Under the pieces are notes generated by a model, which saw only the letters and a list, made by a program, of their open reading frames with translations, had not been told where the DNA came from and ran no database searches. Positions 17,213 through 25,113 of a stretch of DNA of 25,113 nucleotides are shown here, piece by piece. How positions within the stretch are numbered: position 1 is the stretch's first letter; the number at the start of each line of letters is the position of its first letter. Position numbers and translations under genes: made by a program. This DNA is from Gnetum montanum (Eukaryota; Streptophyta; Gnetopsida; Gnetales; Gnetaceae): the NCBI GenBank assembly GCA_015680685.1, contig MNCI01014591.1:8889-34001 (forward strand), in the 5' to 3' direction.

Positions 17213-18380
17213 TGATGGGATGCAATATCGCAGCCCGCCGCAATGTCTATAAATAAGAAGTGGCCTTCCTATTTTAGACACTTAGATTTAGACCCTTAGC
17301 CAAACTTTTGTAGTTTTACCATTCCAGAGTTAGAATAATTTCCATGTGCCCGCAGCAGGAGTCTTAAAGTGAACGGATTTTTATTTGAACAAATTGTACC
17401 TGAGCACATATTTGTGTACGGCAATAAAGACGGACTTTCTGATAAACCTTGCAACATGTGGACTAAGCTAAATAGGAATTAATTATTGTTAAATGTTTAA
17501 ATGCTTTCTTAGATAATTAATCTCTCTCAACCCTTGACTCTCTTAGTTAAGTACACTTAGTACGACTACTTCGAGCATGTGTGTAGCGCTTGGTAACCTA
17601 GTAACGAGTAGCGTTTGGTAATCCCAGCAATGTTGCACTAGTTCAGGATGTGTACGACAAGTGGGAACGGATACTGGTGTTAGAACAATTAGAACTTAGT
17701 TAATGAATAGTTAATGTAAGTTAGTCACTTAGTCCTCTCAACCCTTTTCTCCCAGTGCATGCATGTAATGTGATGATTATAATTGTACGGCATCCTTATT
17801 CGAGTGTGACGTACTTGGACATGCACATGACTGGCAGTAAGGATCGAGATTACTTCATCATTGCAGCATCCACTTAGCTTAATTATGTATTTAATTGTTA
17901 TTGTTATTTACTGCTTCCTTAGTTAACATCTCTCTACCCTTATCTCCTAGTAGCACAGAATGAGTACAACTTAATCACGAGCATTCAAGTGTGACTACTT
18001 GGTAACCCAGTAGCGTACTTAGGCCATGCGCTTGGTAATCCCAGTAATAGTCATGCACGAGGTCCAAGATGTGTACAGATTAAGGAACGGATGCTCATCG
18101 CACTTAGGCTAGTTAGATTCTCAACTGTCTCCTAGTTTAGTTAATATTATTTTCCATTAGCCCCAGGAGTAGCAATAGTATAGGAACACATCATACACCT
18201 CACTCTAGACTAAACCATACGTGACAAAGCTAATACTAGTCCAGGTGGGAAGACAACGAACTACGATTTACGAGTAACTGTCTAGATACCACAACTAGCC
18301 CATCTGCGGAGTTTGACCGGATCGTGCGTGAAATGCTCGTATTCGTATGGTTGAGTGTAAGGGTACCTCGCCACTCATCA
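17213..18380 (+). repeat. LTR of element C (1168 bp, apparently a two-part fusion)
   Basis: It runs TGATGGGATGC to CCACTCATCA. The first about 520 bp resemble the start of the element B LTR, with CTATAAATAAG, ATTTCCATGTGCCCGCAG and ATAAACCTTGCA. From about 17735 it follows the element A LTR from CTCTCAACCCTT through GACGTACTTGGACATG to the end. As a result the module with CTTGGTAA and GCTTGGTAATCCCAG occurs twice (about 17571-17683 and 17978-18094). The switch point lies in CTCTCAACCCTT (17735-17746), a string present in both LTR types. Confidence 0.78.
17248..17257 (+). promoter_or_regulatory. TATA box of the element C LTR
   Basis: TATAAATAAG, 35 bp from the LTR start. The distance is shorter than in A and B because the GATATCGC array is reduced to essentially one AATATCGC. 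Confidence 0.55.
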
Positions 18381-18381
18381 T

Positions 18382-18399
18382 TGGCGTCGTTGCCAGGGA
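18382..18399 (+). other. Primer-binding site of element C, degenerate tRNA-Asp type
   Basis: TGGCGTCGTTGCCAGGGA differs from the perfect complement TGGCGCCGTTGCCGGGGA by two transitions. One base separates it from the LTR end at 18380. Confidence 0.85.
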
Positions 18400-18522
18400 C
18401 GATGCTAGATATCTAGATTAATTATATCATACAAGGTCGTTGTATAGGAATTAACGATATATCTTTTAGGAAGAAATAATTACAAAAAGGTCACATATAA
18501 ATTCACACACAATTGCACAACC

Positions 18523-18655
18523 ATGCCTCTCTTACAAGATTATGATAATGCCATACCTCGTGAGGAAATTCATTGGAGAATCAACAAATTATATGACAAT
18601 GAAGATTGGAGTACGCAATCTAAGGGTTTCTTATAAACATAAAGGAAGGCAACAT
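18523..18655 (+). pseudogene. N-terminal gag fragment of element C
   Basis: The ATG at 18523 opens MPLLQDYDNAIPREEIHWRI, then LYDNEDWSTQ, closely matching the gag start of element A (5689 downward). A stop at 18634-18636 follows 37 codons, because a short deletion relative to A shifts the frame. DNA similarity continues to about 18655 and then ends. The open frame starting at 18542 overlaps in another frame and is not coding. Confidence 0.85.
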
Positions 18656-21448
18656 AAAAAATTCATATTGATGGTATGTCCAAGGGTACATAGTTTTTTT
18701 ATAACAACGTTACATATAATTGCAATTTTGCTAATTCTGCTAAAGTTATATGAAAGTTTTGTATTCACTGTATGCTTACCATTGCGCATGATCTTCATAC
18801 CTATAACATATTGTTCTTTATCACAATGACTCAGTAATGACGATGATTTGAGATATTCATGCAATTGATCCTCAGAAAGGGCAAACGGCTTGAAGAAGAA
18901 GATAGTAGATGTTTTGAGCCACAACAATGCGAGAGTTTTTCTTACGTAGAGATTAATACGGATTAGTGATCGATCTGGAGTTTTTATATTGTTACCGTTG
19001 CGCAAGTAGGAATCTGCAAATTTCAGTATAGTAGTGTTTCCATGTTAGACCTTTGCTTTCTGGTGGAATGACTCCCCAGCATCACATCAGAGAAGTCCAG
19101 CTTAAATCCATGTATACAGTCAGCTTCGGGTCTTCTTCTTCCCATTGAAGGAAATTGACGATATTTGTTGACGTGACACAGAGATAAAAAGGGGCCAACC
19201 AGCATCTGCACACGCAGCAGAGTCATTGGTTGGTCACTGGTGGAAAGCTTGGAGTTGAATGAAAGATCGTATTGCTTGTGAAATATTCTGTTCTGAAATA
19301 CATAACAGATTAGGTTTTGGTTTTCTTTTCTCGAATGAACTGGATGCTGTGCTTAAGGCAATTTTTTTGGCTTACAGTTTAAAAATTGTGCACAGAACAG
19401 TGTTAGTATCTTCCCTGTTACCAGTGTTTTGATATTCTTTCGTTTAGAAAGGGTTGAGTAAAGATTCATTGATAGACATTGGAATGTCGGAACGTGTTTG
19501 TGGGTCTGTCTACCCTGATTTTCTGTAATTGAAGGTCTGCAGCAACATCCAGTCGTGCAGAGCTATGTTGTTTAACAGTATTGTAATTTTCTCTCCCATT
19601 GAGAAAGCTGTCCAGCAGCTTTTCATGAGGCTTTCTTCTAAATCCTGATGGTTTTCTTATTAACTCCTGTTTTTGACATCTTGTTTGCTTATTATGGAAT
19701 TTGATGTTTAACAAAGAATTGCTCTTCAGTATTACACAAACCTTTGCCAACCTTCATGTTTTAGTGTCCAATGGCCTATCGTATATGTGGAGGTTGACAC
19801 GTGGTAAATTTCAAAAAAGCAGAAATAGTTTTAACACAAACTATCTAAATAATGTTGAGAAAAAGACCTGGGAGAACTGTAAAGATGGAAAACGAAGAGA
19901 ATTTGTAAAGATAATTCCGGGACAAGGTTGTATAATTTATAAAAGATTGCAACATGAAATTGGAAAAAACCTTATAATCCAATGCACAAGTTTATGGTTC
20001 TAGATTTGCATCTAAGAGTTTTATCAACCACAACCCTTACTCCCTATCAAATGGTTTATAATACCAAGCAGAAAAGTTGGGTGACTCAAGAATATCACAA
20101 AAAGACTTTGGGATTTCAATGCTAAGTCAAAATAATATTTGGATTCTAATAAAAACTTGGATTCAATGGGTATTTTTAGAAATTCAAAAGTGACTCCCAT
20201 ATAAAAGGAAGTTTAGTAGTAGAGAAAAAAATCATCATCAAAATAAGAAGTGTATGAAAGAGTGGTAACACGATACAACATGATTTTGAAATTATTAAGA
20301 TGACAAAGAATGTTGTTAAAAACATAATGAGAAAAGTTAAACATAAAGATTTTAATATCTTTTTATGAGAAGCTATGAACTAAAAAGGATGATAATTTTT
20401 TCAAAAAAGATTACCTTAAAAATTGCTATGGACAAGTTAATTAATACTCTTAAAAAATGGATTAAGAATATTAACCAATATCAAATGTATAAAATTAGAT
20501 AAGAAAAGATCAATTTTGATTACAAAAAATAAAATTTTGCAAAGATATAAAATTTATCCTTAGGAATATGTAACAAGGAATCTCAAAGACAAAGTTGATT
20601 ACCAAAAATTTAATATGATAAAAATTGGTTAGCTCATCGTATTGCCATGTAATGAAAGGTACTAGGTTCAAAGTCTAGGCTATAAACATTGTTCTAAACA
20701 TATTACTAATGAGAGAAAGTCTAACAATAACTCATTGTATTAATTATTAATTTTTGTAAAGATGCCTAATGATGGCATCAAGAAGTAATTTTTGTTAACC
20801 TTTTTTGAAAAAAATCTATCCTTAAACCTTACATAATGTTTCACTTACCTAAGCTTCATGAGTGACTATTCAGGGTCACTTTGCATTCTAAAAAGCATAT
20901 TTACGTTTCAATAATGAACATTGCTTTTGAGTCACAATTACTTGGGCACTCACAGAAAATGATGAGAAAAAAAAACCTCAAAATTCAACACCTTGTTATT
21001 TGTTGTTAAGAAAACAATGCAACAAACTTCTATTCAAAATGCGTTATACATTTTTGTATACCCAAAAGACCACCTCATCATAGTGTTTTGACCATGATTT
21101 TATCTGTAATGAAGTTACTCAGTATGTTCTTATGTTGTATGGATATCAAAAGTATGCTATGTGAAAAATATAAGAAAACTTTTTGCTTAACAGTTAACGT
21201 AGATAAATCAATAGCATAATCCAATTTCAAAAACCAGTATGAAAGACATTTTTTGTAATATGCACTGAACACTACATCAGTAGAAAGTTCCACTATCTGT
21301 TAACATTGAAAAAGAAAATCATCTTTGAAAATACCATGCTAATGAATACACTATGAACAGATAAACTTCTCTGCATCTATAAAGATAATGAGTCTTGATA
21401 AGCATTGATCTTTGCTTGCTAAGATATTTTTTTCTAATCGAAAACATG
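18656..21448. other. Region downstream of the NRAMP gene, no gene recognised
   Basis: The first part, about 18830-19650, is less AT-rich and less repetitive than its surroundings. It holds open minus frames of 67-124 codons (18631-19005, 19023-19226, 19466-19750) that I do not recognise and that may be chance. From about 20000 it is strongly AT-rich. Some of the right end must be the 3' UTR of the NRAMP gene, but I could not place the poly(A) site. Confidence 0.5.
20630..20676 (+). repeat. Weak tRNA-derived SINE-like head
   Basis: TAGCTCATCGT (A-box-like) at 20630 and GGTTCAAAGTCT (B-box-like) at 20665 are spaced by 24 nt. The A box lacks the final GG. There is no full tRNA fold. A SINE remnant is possible, but the evidence is thinner than for 15940-15993. 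Confidence 0.3.
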
Positions 21449-21745
21449 TCAATTATGTGGGAGCTGCAAGCTTGCTATGTCTTCACGAGGATCGTGAAGT
21501 TCAACACTATGCATGTTGCCTTCATCCAATGGCAAAAGATAGGTTACTTTTTTATCCTTTCGTAATGTTAAATATAAAACTCCTCCAAGATATATTATCA
21601 TGCCTGAAAACCCAACTATTCCAATAAAGACAGTTGCAACTTTTGGAAGTTGTGTATGTATTAACCATTTCACAAAACTGGTGCCCAGATAATATATGTT
21701 GATAACCATGATGCAACAGCCAAGTGTCCAAGTAATTACTGCGAT
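21449..21745 (-). CDS. NRAMP: NRAMP terminal exon
   Basis: 297 nt, 98 codons and TGA. It opens [20 protein letters not shown] after acceptor TGTTTGCAG at 21754-21746, passes [20 protein letters not shown], and ends in a hydrophilic tail [20 protein letters not shown]... LQLPHN. The longer open frame from 21772 runs into the intron and its first nine codons are not coding. Confidence 0.95.
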   Translation of the reverse strand: MAVITWTLGCCIMVINIYYLGTSFVKWLIHTQLPKVATVFIGIVGFSGMIIYLGGVLYLTLRKDKKVTYLLPLDEGNMHSVELHDPREDIASLQLPHN

Positions 21746-23820
21746 CTGCAAACATAGATTTAAAAGAGTCATTACCCATTTCCTTTTTACTCAAGCACAT
21801 ACACAAGTAGATGGACTGAATCTATAGATACATACAGTGCGTGAGTTTGATAGCGGACCCATCTTGGTCTTACTGCTTGTAAATTTGAGTAGTGGTATAA
21901 GTGCGAAAGGAAGCTCAAAGGATAAAATCATCTAAAAGAATAACATGGTCAATCAAGCTCTGCAAAAATTTTTTATAACTTAAGATTTTTATCAATTTCT
22001 AATATCATATAAATCCAAACTCATAAAAAGAAACTCAAGTTCATGCTGAGGCAATTTGACTATTGCACATGACATCGATAAAGGCATGTGTGCATCTTCT
22101 GTATATAAATTCTTTGATGATGAATATGTTTTACCATGCATGTAGTTTTTAATCCTAAATATAAAATCAATTTCAACTGTTACTTTTACATAATTTAAAA
22201 TATTATAGTTTTAAAAAATTACCGAACATGTGTGTCAACATTTAAACATGGAAGAAAAGATGATAAAAGAAAAGCTAGTGCAAACATACTGATGCAATAA
22301 TAATCAGCTTTCCAGCACCAGAAGAACCACCAATAATGGCAACAATTAAGCTTGGTATTATGGCAAGGCATCGTGTTAACAAGTTTCGCAACCAGGGCTT
22401 AAAACGTAAATTTAGAAAACCCTGCAAGTTCCAATAAAAAATCTATAAGCTGACAAAATTTGCAATCACATTATCTGAATGATAAATTTAAAAGTTAAAA
22501 TAATTGCTTGTAAAACACAATAGTTCAACATGTTATTTGAATTTAAAGTAACACTATTTTTTGGTATACAAATAGACAATTACATTAGATATTTTCCACA
22601 GCAAGATGCAAGAAAATTTTGAAGGAAATGCAGAAAGTCAACTGAAACATTAAGAAGTGTAACAAAGCCTCAGAAAGTAGTGTTATGCATTCTATTGAGA
22701 TTATCTGTTTAAGGTTTTTTTTCCTCGTTTTTCGTTTTCTATTTTTCATCATGTCAAGCAAAGGATGTAGGATTCACATGAGGTGGTGTAAATCCTGATG
22801 TCTAGAAAAACCCAAGTCACAAACTATGTTAACAATCAACTCTAAATCCTGAAGTATACAAGGATACCAGATAGATTCTTCCCTTCAAGGTAGATATGCT
22901 TCAGGTTGCCTCTTTGTTTCATCAGTGCATAGGACAAGAATGATCGGAGAAACCATTACAATAAGGAATATAATTTGCATTTATTGTATGAGGTACAAAA
23001 ACATTTTTAAATAGAGAATTTTTGAGTGTCATTAGTAATTTAAGTATTATTTATTAGAAGCTTCAAAGTGTTAGATGTCATACATAACAATGTGTTAATT
23101 TTCCTTAAATCTTTAAATATTCATGCATTTTTTTTTAATTCATTATTGGAACCTGTTGAGCGAGTGAGAGGCTTAACTCCCAAATAAGAAGCATAAATTG
23201 AAATCTCTCGATAAGAATTTCCACCTCCTTAACTAAGATATATGGGAAAAATATAAATTAAAAAACCCGCATTATTGTGAATATATTCATTAATGACTTA
23301 CTAAGGAGATTTTACATGAAGCAACCTACAACATTCTCATACCATTTCTTTTCATTAACTCACATCTTTACCTTGAATGAATGAGCAAAAAAATCTCATC
23401 AAGAGTAATTTTTAGATTTAAAAATACAAGATGATGTCAAATTGATACACTGTAAAATAGCAAAAGCAAGGATCCACCTTACCTAGTCATAAAAATTTAT
23501 ATGGCAGCCATTTGCATTTATAAAAATGAAACATTTATTGGTTCACAATATCCGAATTCACATACAAATATCATAATATTTATCATGCAACTTTGTAAAT
23601 TGAACATTGGTGGTGTTATATGTATAGCCTAGCCAATGAAAATTTTAACTAATAAAACTTCCATGCTCTTTATTGAAAAACAAAATGAGAACCAATTAAT
23701 TGAAAACCATCATACCTGCATAACATATTGACCAGCATACGTTCCTGTAATGGTTGAACTTTGACCAGAGGCCAATAACGCAATTGCAAAAAGCTTAGAA
23801 CTGAAGTTGCCAAGAACATT
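21449..23820 (-). CDS. NRAMP: NRAMP-type divalent metal transporter, C-terminal four exons (5' part off window)
   Basis: Join on minus: 23820-23716, 22421-22290, 21931-21836, 21745-21449 (TGA stop 21451-21449), 209 codons plus stop. NRAMP proteins are membrane carriers that move Mn2+, Fe2+ and related metals together with protons, in the plasma membrane or endomembranes. Visible segments: [20 protein letters not shown], the best-conserved late NRAMP motif; [20 protein letters not shown]; a [14 protein letters not shown] loop; [20 protein letters not shown]; and two last hydrophobic helices, [20 protein letters not shown] and a stretch around [20 protein letters not shown]. The tail is short and hydrophilic. 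All three internal introns are phase 0 with GT-AG ends, and no stop or frameshift is seen. Plant NRAMPs have about 510-550 residues, so roughly 40 percent is here; the metal-binding helices 1 and 6 lie beyond the right edge. It looks closest to the NRAMP1/6 group, from memory only. Confidence 0.95.
21836..21931 (-). CDS. NRAMP: NRAMP exon, second from the end
   Basis: 96 nt, 32 codons, [20 protein letters not shown] to GPLSNSRT. The [16 protein letters not shown] helix is diagnostic of plant NRAMPs. Acceptor TTCTTTTAG, donor CGCACT followed by GTATGT. The initial ATG is an internal Met, not a translation start. The introns on either side are 358 bp (21932-22289) and 90 bp (21746-21835). Confidence 0.95.
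22290..22421 (-). CDS. NRAMP: NRAMP exon, third from the end
   Basis: 132 nt, 44 codons, [15 protein letters not shown] through [14 protein letters not shown]. It holds one membrane helix ([13 protein letters not shown]) and the start of the following loop. Acceptor AACTTGCAG, donor GCATCA followed by GTATGT. Both junctions are in phase 0. Confidence 0.95.
22422..23715 (-). other. NRAMP intron, 1294 bp
   Basis: GTATGA donor and AACTTGCAG acceptor on minus. The interior is AT-rich with no protein-like frame and no clear transposon ends. A T-rich tract occurs at about 22717-22750 on plus. Confidence 0.88.
23716..23820 (-). CDS. NRAMP: NRAMP exon, fourth from the end
   Basis: 105 nt, 35 codons, from [15 protein letters not shown] to [10 protein letters not shown]. 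The acceptor is GTGGGTTAG just before AAT, with a T-rich tract interrupted by the n at 23839. The donor is CAG followed by GTATGA. The next exon starts with GFLNL, as expected for the family. The phase-0 start is judged from the frame of the conserved motif. Confidence 0.93.
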
Positions 23821-25113
23821 CTAACCCACAAAAAAAAANAATGATGGAAAATAAATTTTGTTCTTGGTTAAAGATGAATTTCGAAATAACAAATGGTTTG
23901 GAAAAATTATCATGCAATAGCATTTAATTGGAAAAGAATTTAGCTGAGCAAGCATTCTTAAACTTATTCTTTTGAATTGCTCAAACCCATGCATAGACTT
24001 TTTCTTCATGATTAAGAAAAAATAAGGTAACAAAATCTTTCTTGGATCAAAAGAGGGAGAACATGTAAAAAGGCAGGCTTTAAACAATAGAGAAATGTTT
24101 TGCAACACAATTAAAATATAAAGACAAATCTTACCACTGTTCCAACGACCATAAAGCATGAAAGTTAAATTGGTTGAAAAGAACATTTTTTTAAAATGAG
24201 CTTAAATGTTGGTATTGTGTTTATTTGAGGGTCTAAATTCGTATGTTTAAACCTCAGATACACAGAACCATTTTCATAACCGTAAAATCTAATATAAAAT
24301 GACAGTAACAAAATGAATGAGTTGAAAAAGTCGGTGGTTTTAACTTTGGACATGTTAAATACCCCAAGAATGTTTCAGATCACCGCATCACAAAAATTTA
24401 CACATCAAAATTCATGCAACATGAAATTGTTATTCAGGAAAACTAATATTGTTTGTAATATGTGTCTAGGGAAACAAAAAAATCATCTTGTTAGATAAAA
24501 TAAAAATGGAATATGAGGGAGTTCGGATACTAACAAGTACAACCTTCAAGATGAATATATATTTCACTCCAAATCAAGTTAGCAGTTGTATGTAAATTTT
24601 GTGTAAAATCATTATGAAATGAATTCTTCAAAAAGTAACTTATTTCAGAATAAAAGGAAAACAACAAAGTGAATGCTTAGATAAAATAGTAAGGAAAGAG
24701 AAACAAGAAATTTGAATTATTGCTCAGCTAGGTCTTGATAGACACAAATAGCAGAAAATAAAGGATAAACGCAATATGATATAGTTGAGATAAACCTATT
24801 ATGATGATCAAAATGGTCAATTTGGGTGCAGTGTTTTTTTCTCTTACAATGGATGTTTTTGGTTAGGATCTTGCCCCATTATTCTCGAATGTAAGGCCTT
24901 AGTAAAATAATTATTATGAGAAGACTAAGCCCTTCCCATCTATAATGAATGTGGAGTTACAAGCCTTTTAAATTTCAAAATTTTAACTTATGGTCTCAAA
25001 TTATTAACAATGAAAATGAAATTTAAGAAAATAATTCTAAAATTAACTAATTAAATATTTCTGTAAATTTTCTTTATGGAATTAACAAATTTCCATTTAC
25101 ATTTTAAGTTTCA
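23821..25113 (-). other. NRAMP intron, at least 1293 bp, running off the right edge
   Basis: I looked for the preceding NRAMP exon on minus and found no stretch with family motifs. The open frame at 24186-23821 has a donor-like GTGGTAAG inside it (about 24137) but no NRAMP similarity. The segment is AT-rich. The n at 23839 lies in an A run near the acceptor. Confidence 0.7.

Larger units (their letters stand above)
17213..18655 (+). mobile_element. Element C: truncated 5' end of a related LTR retroelement
   Basis: This holds a 1168-bp LTR, a primer site, a leader and the first about 44 codons of gag on plus, opposite to A and B. Similarity to element A stops abruptly after AGGCAACAT near 18655; no further internal sequence or second LTR follows. 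So this is a truncated copy, cut by deletion or recombination. The five bases before it are ATTAT. Its LTR is unusually long, see the LTR entry. Confidence 0.85.

Noticed and set aside
18542-18829. 95-codon plus frame over the element C junction
   Set aside because: It overlaps the true gag start in a different frame and runs across the truncation point near 18655.
19798-19803. CACGTG G-box within GACACGTGG
   Set aside because: A six-base site with no recognisable gene or TATA box suitably placed; it may be chance.
23821-24186. 121-codon minus open frame next to the NRAMP exon
   Set aside because: It does not match the NRAMP sequence expected before NVLGNF and is separated by a good splice acceptor; intron sequence.

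Overview
This is nuclear DNA from a vascular plant, probably one with a large, transposon-rich genome. The evidence is the C-terminal half of a plant NRAMP-type metal transporter split by GT-AG introns, and degenerate Ty3/gypsy-type LTR retroelements whose primer-binding sites match plant tRNA-Asp. Long AT-rich introns (one of 1.29 kb, one over 1.29 kb) and old, decayed retroelements would fit a gymnosperm, but the sequence alone does not prove the species. Four single 'n' characters show this is a draft assembly; three of them sit between near-identical direct duplications. Layout, left to right. (1) 1-6643: decayed LTR element A, read on the minus strand, apparently a chimera of two related elements. 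It has a partial LTR-like end (1-473), a long non-coding 3' internal region, an integrase remnant (2369-3154), a second copy of an A-rich internal module (3155-3580), a frameshifted gag (3581-5689), a perfect tRNA-Asp primer-binding site and a right LTR (5831-6643). (2) 6644-7887: AT-rich DNA with no gene. (3) 7893-15079: a structurally complete element B on the minus strand. It has LTRs of 810 and 835 bp starting TGATG and ending CATCA, a 5-bp target-site duplication GTAAC, a primer-binding site, and gag plus aspartic protease, but no reverse transcriptase, RNase H or integrase. It is therefore a non-autonomous gag-pro element. (4) 15085-17212: the continuation of the DNA that B split, with a tRNA-derived SINE-like head, two LINE/RTE-like tail motifs and an 81-bp tandem duplication. 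(5) 17213-18655: a 5'-terminal piece of a related element C on the plus strand, whose LTR looks like a fusion of the A and B LTR types. (6) 18656-21448: no recognisable gene, with one weak SINE-like head. (7) 21449-25113: the last four coding exons of an NRAMP gene on the minus strand with their introns; the 5' exons lie beyond the right edge. How the parts relate: the NRAMP gene is the only host gene that can be recognised, and its exons look intact. The three retroelements belong to one extended family. They share GATATCGC-type palindromes near the outer LTR ends, the tRNA-Asp primer and homologous gag, but differ in coding content and LTR structure, which suggests repeated recombination between autonomous and non-autonomous members. 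No reverse transcriptase was found, so any past mobility of these copies needed enzymes supplied from elsewhere. I found no clearly new biological system. The most unusual signals are the palindrome arrays in the LTRs, a polypurine-tract-like motif that recurs through the internal regions, and the chimeric element structures.
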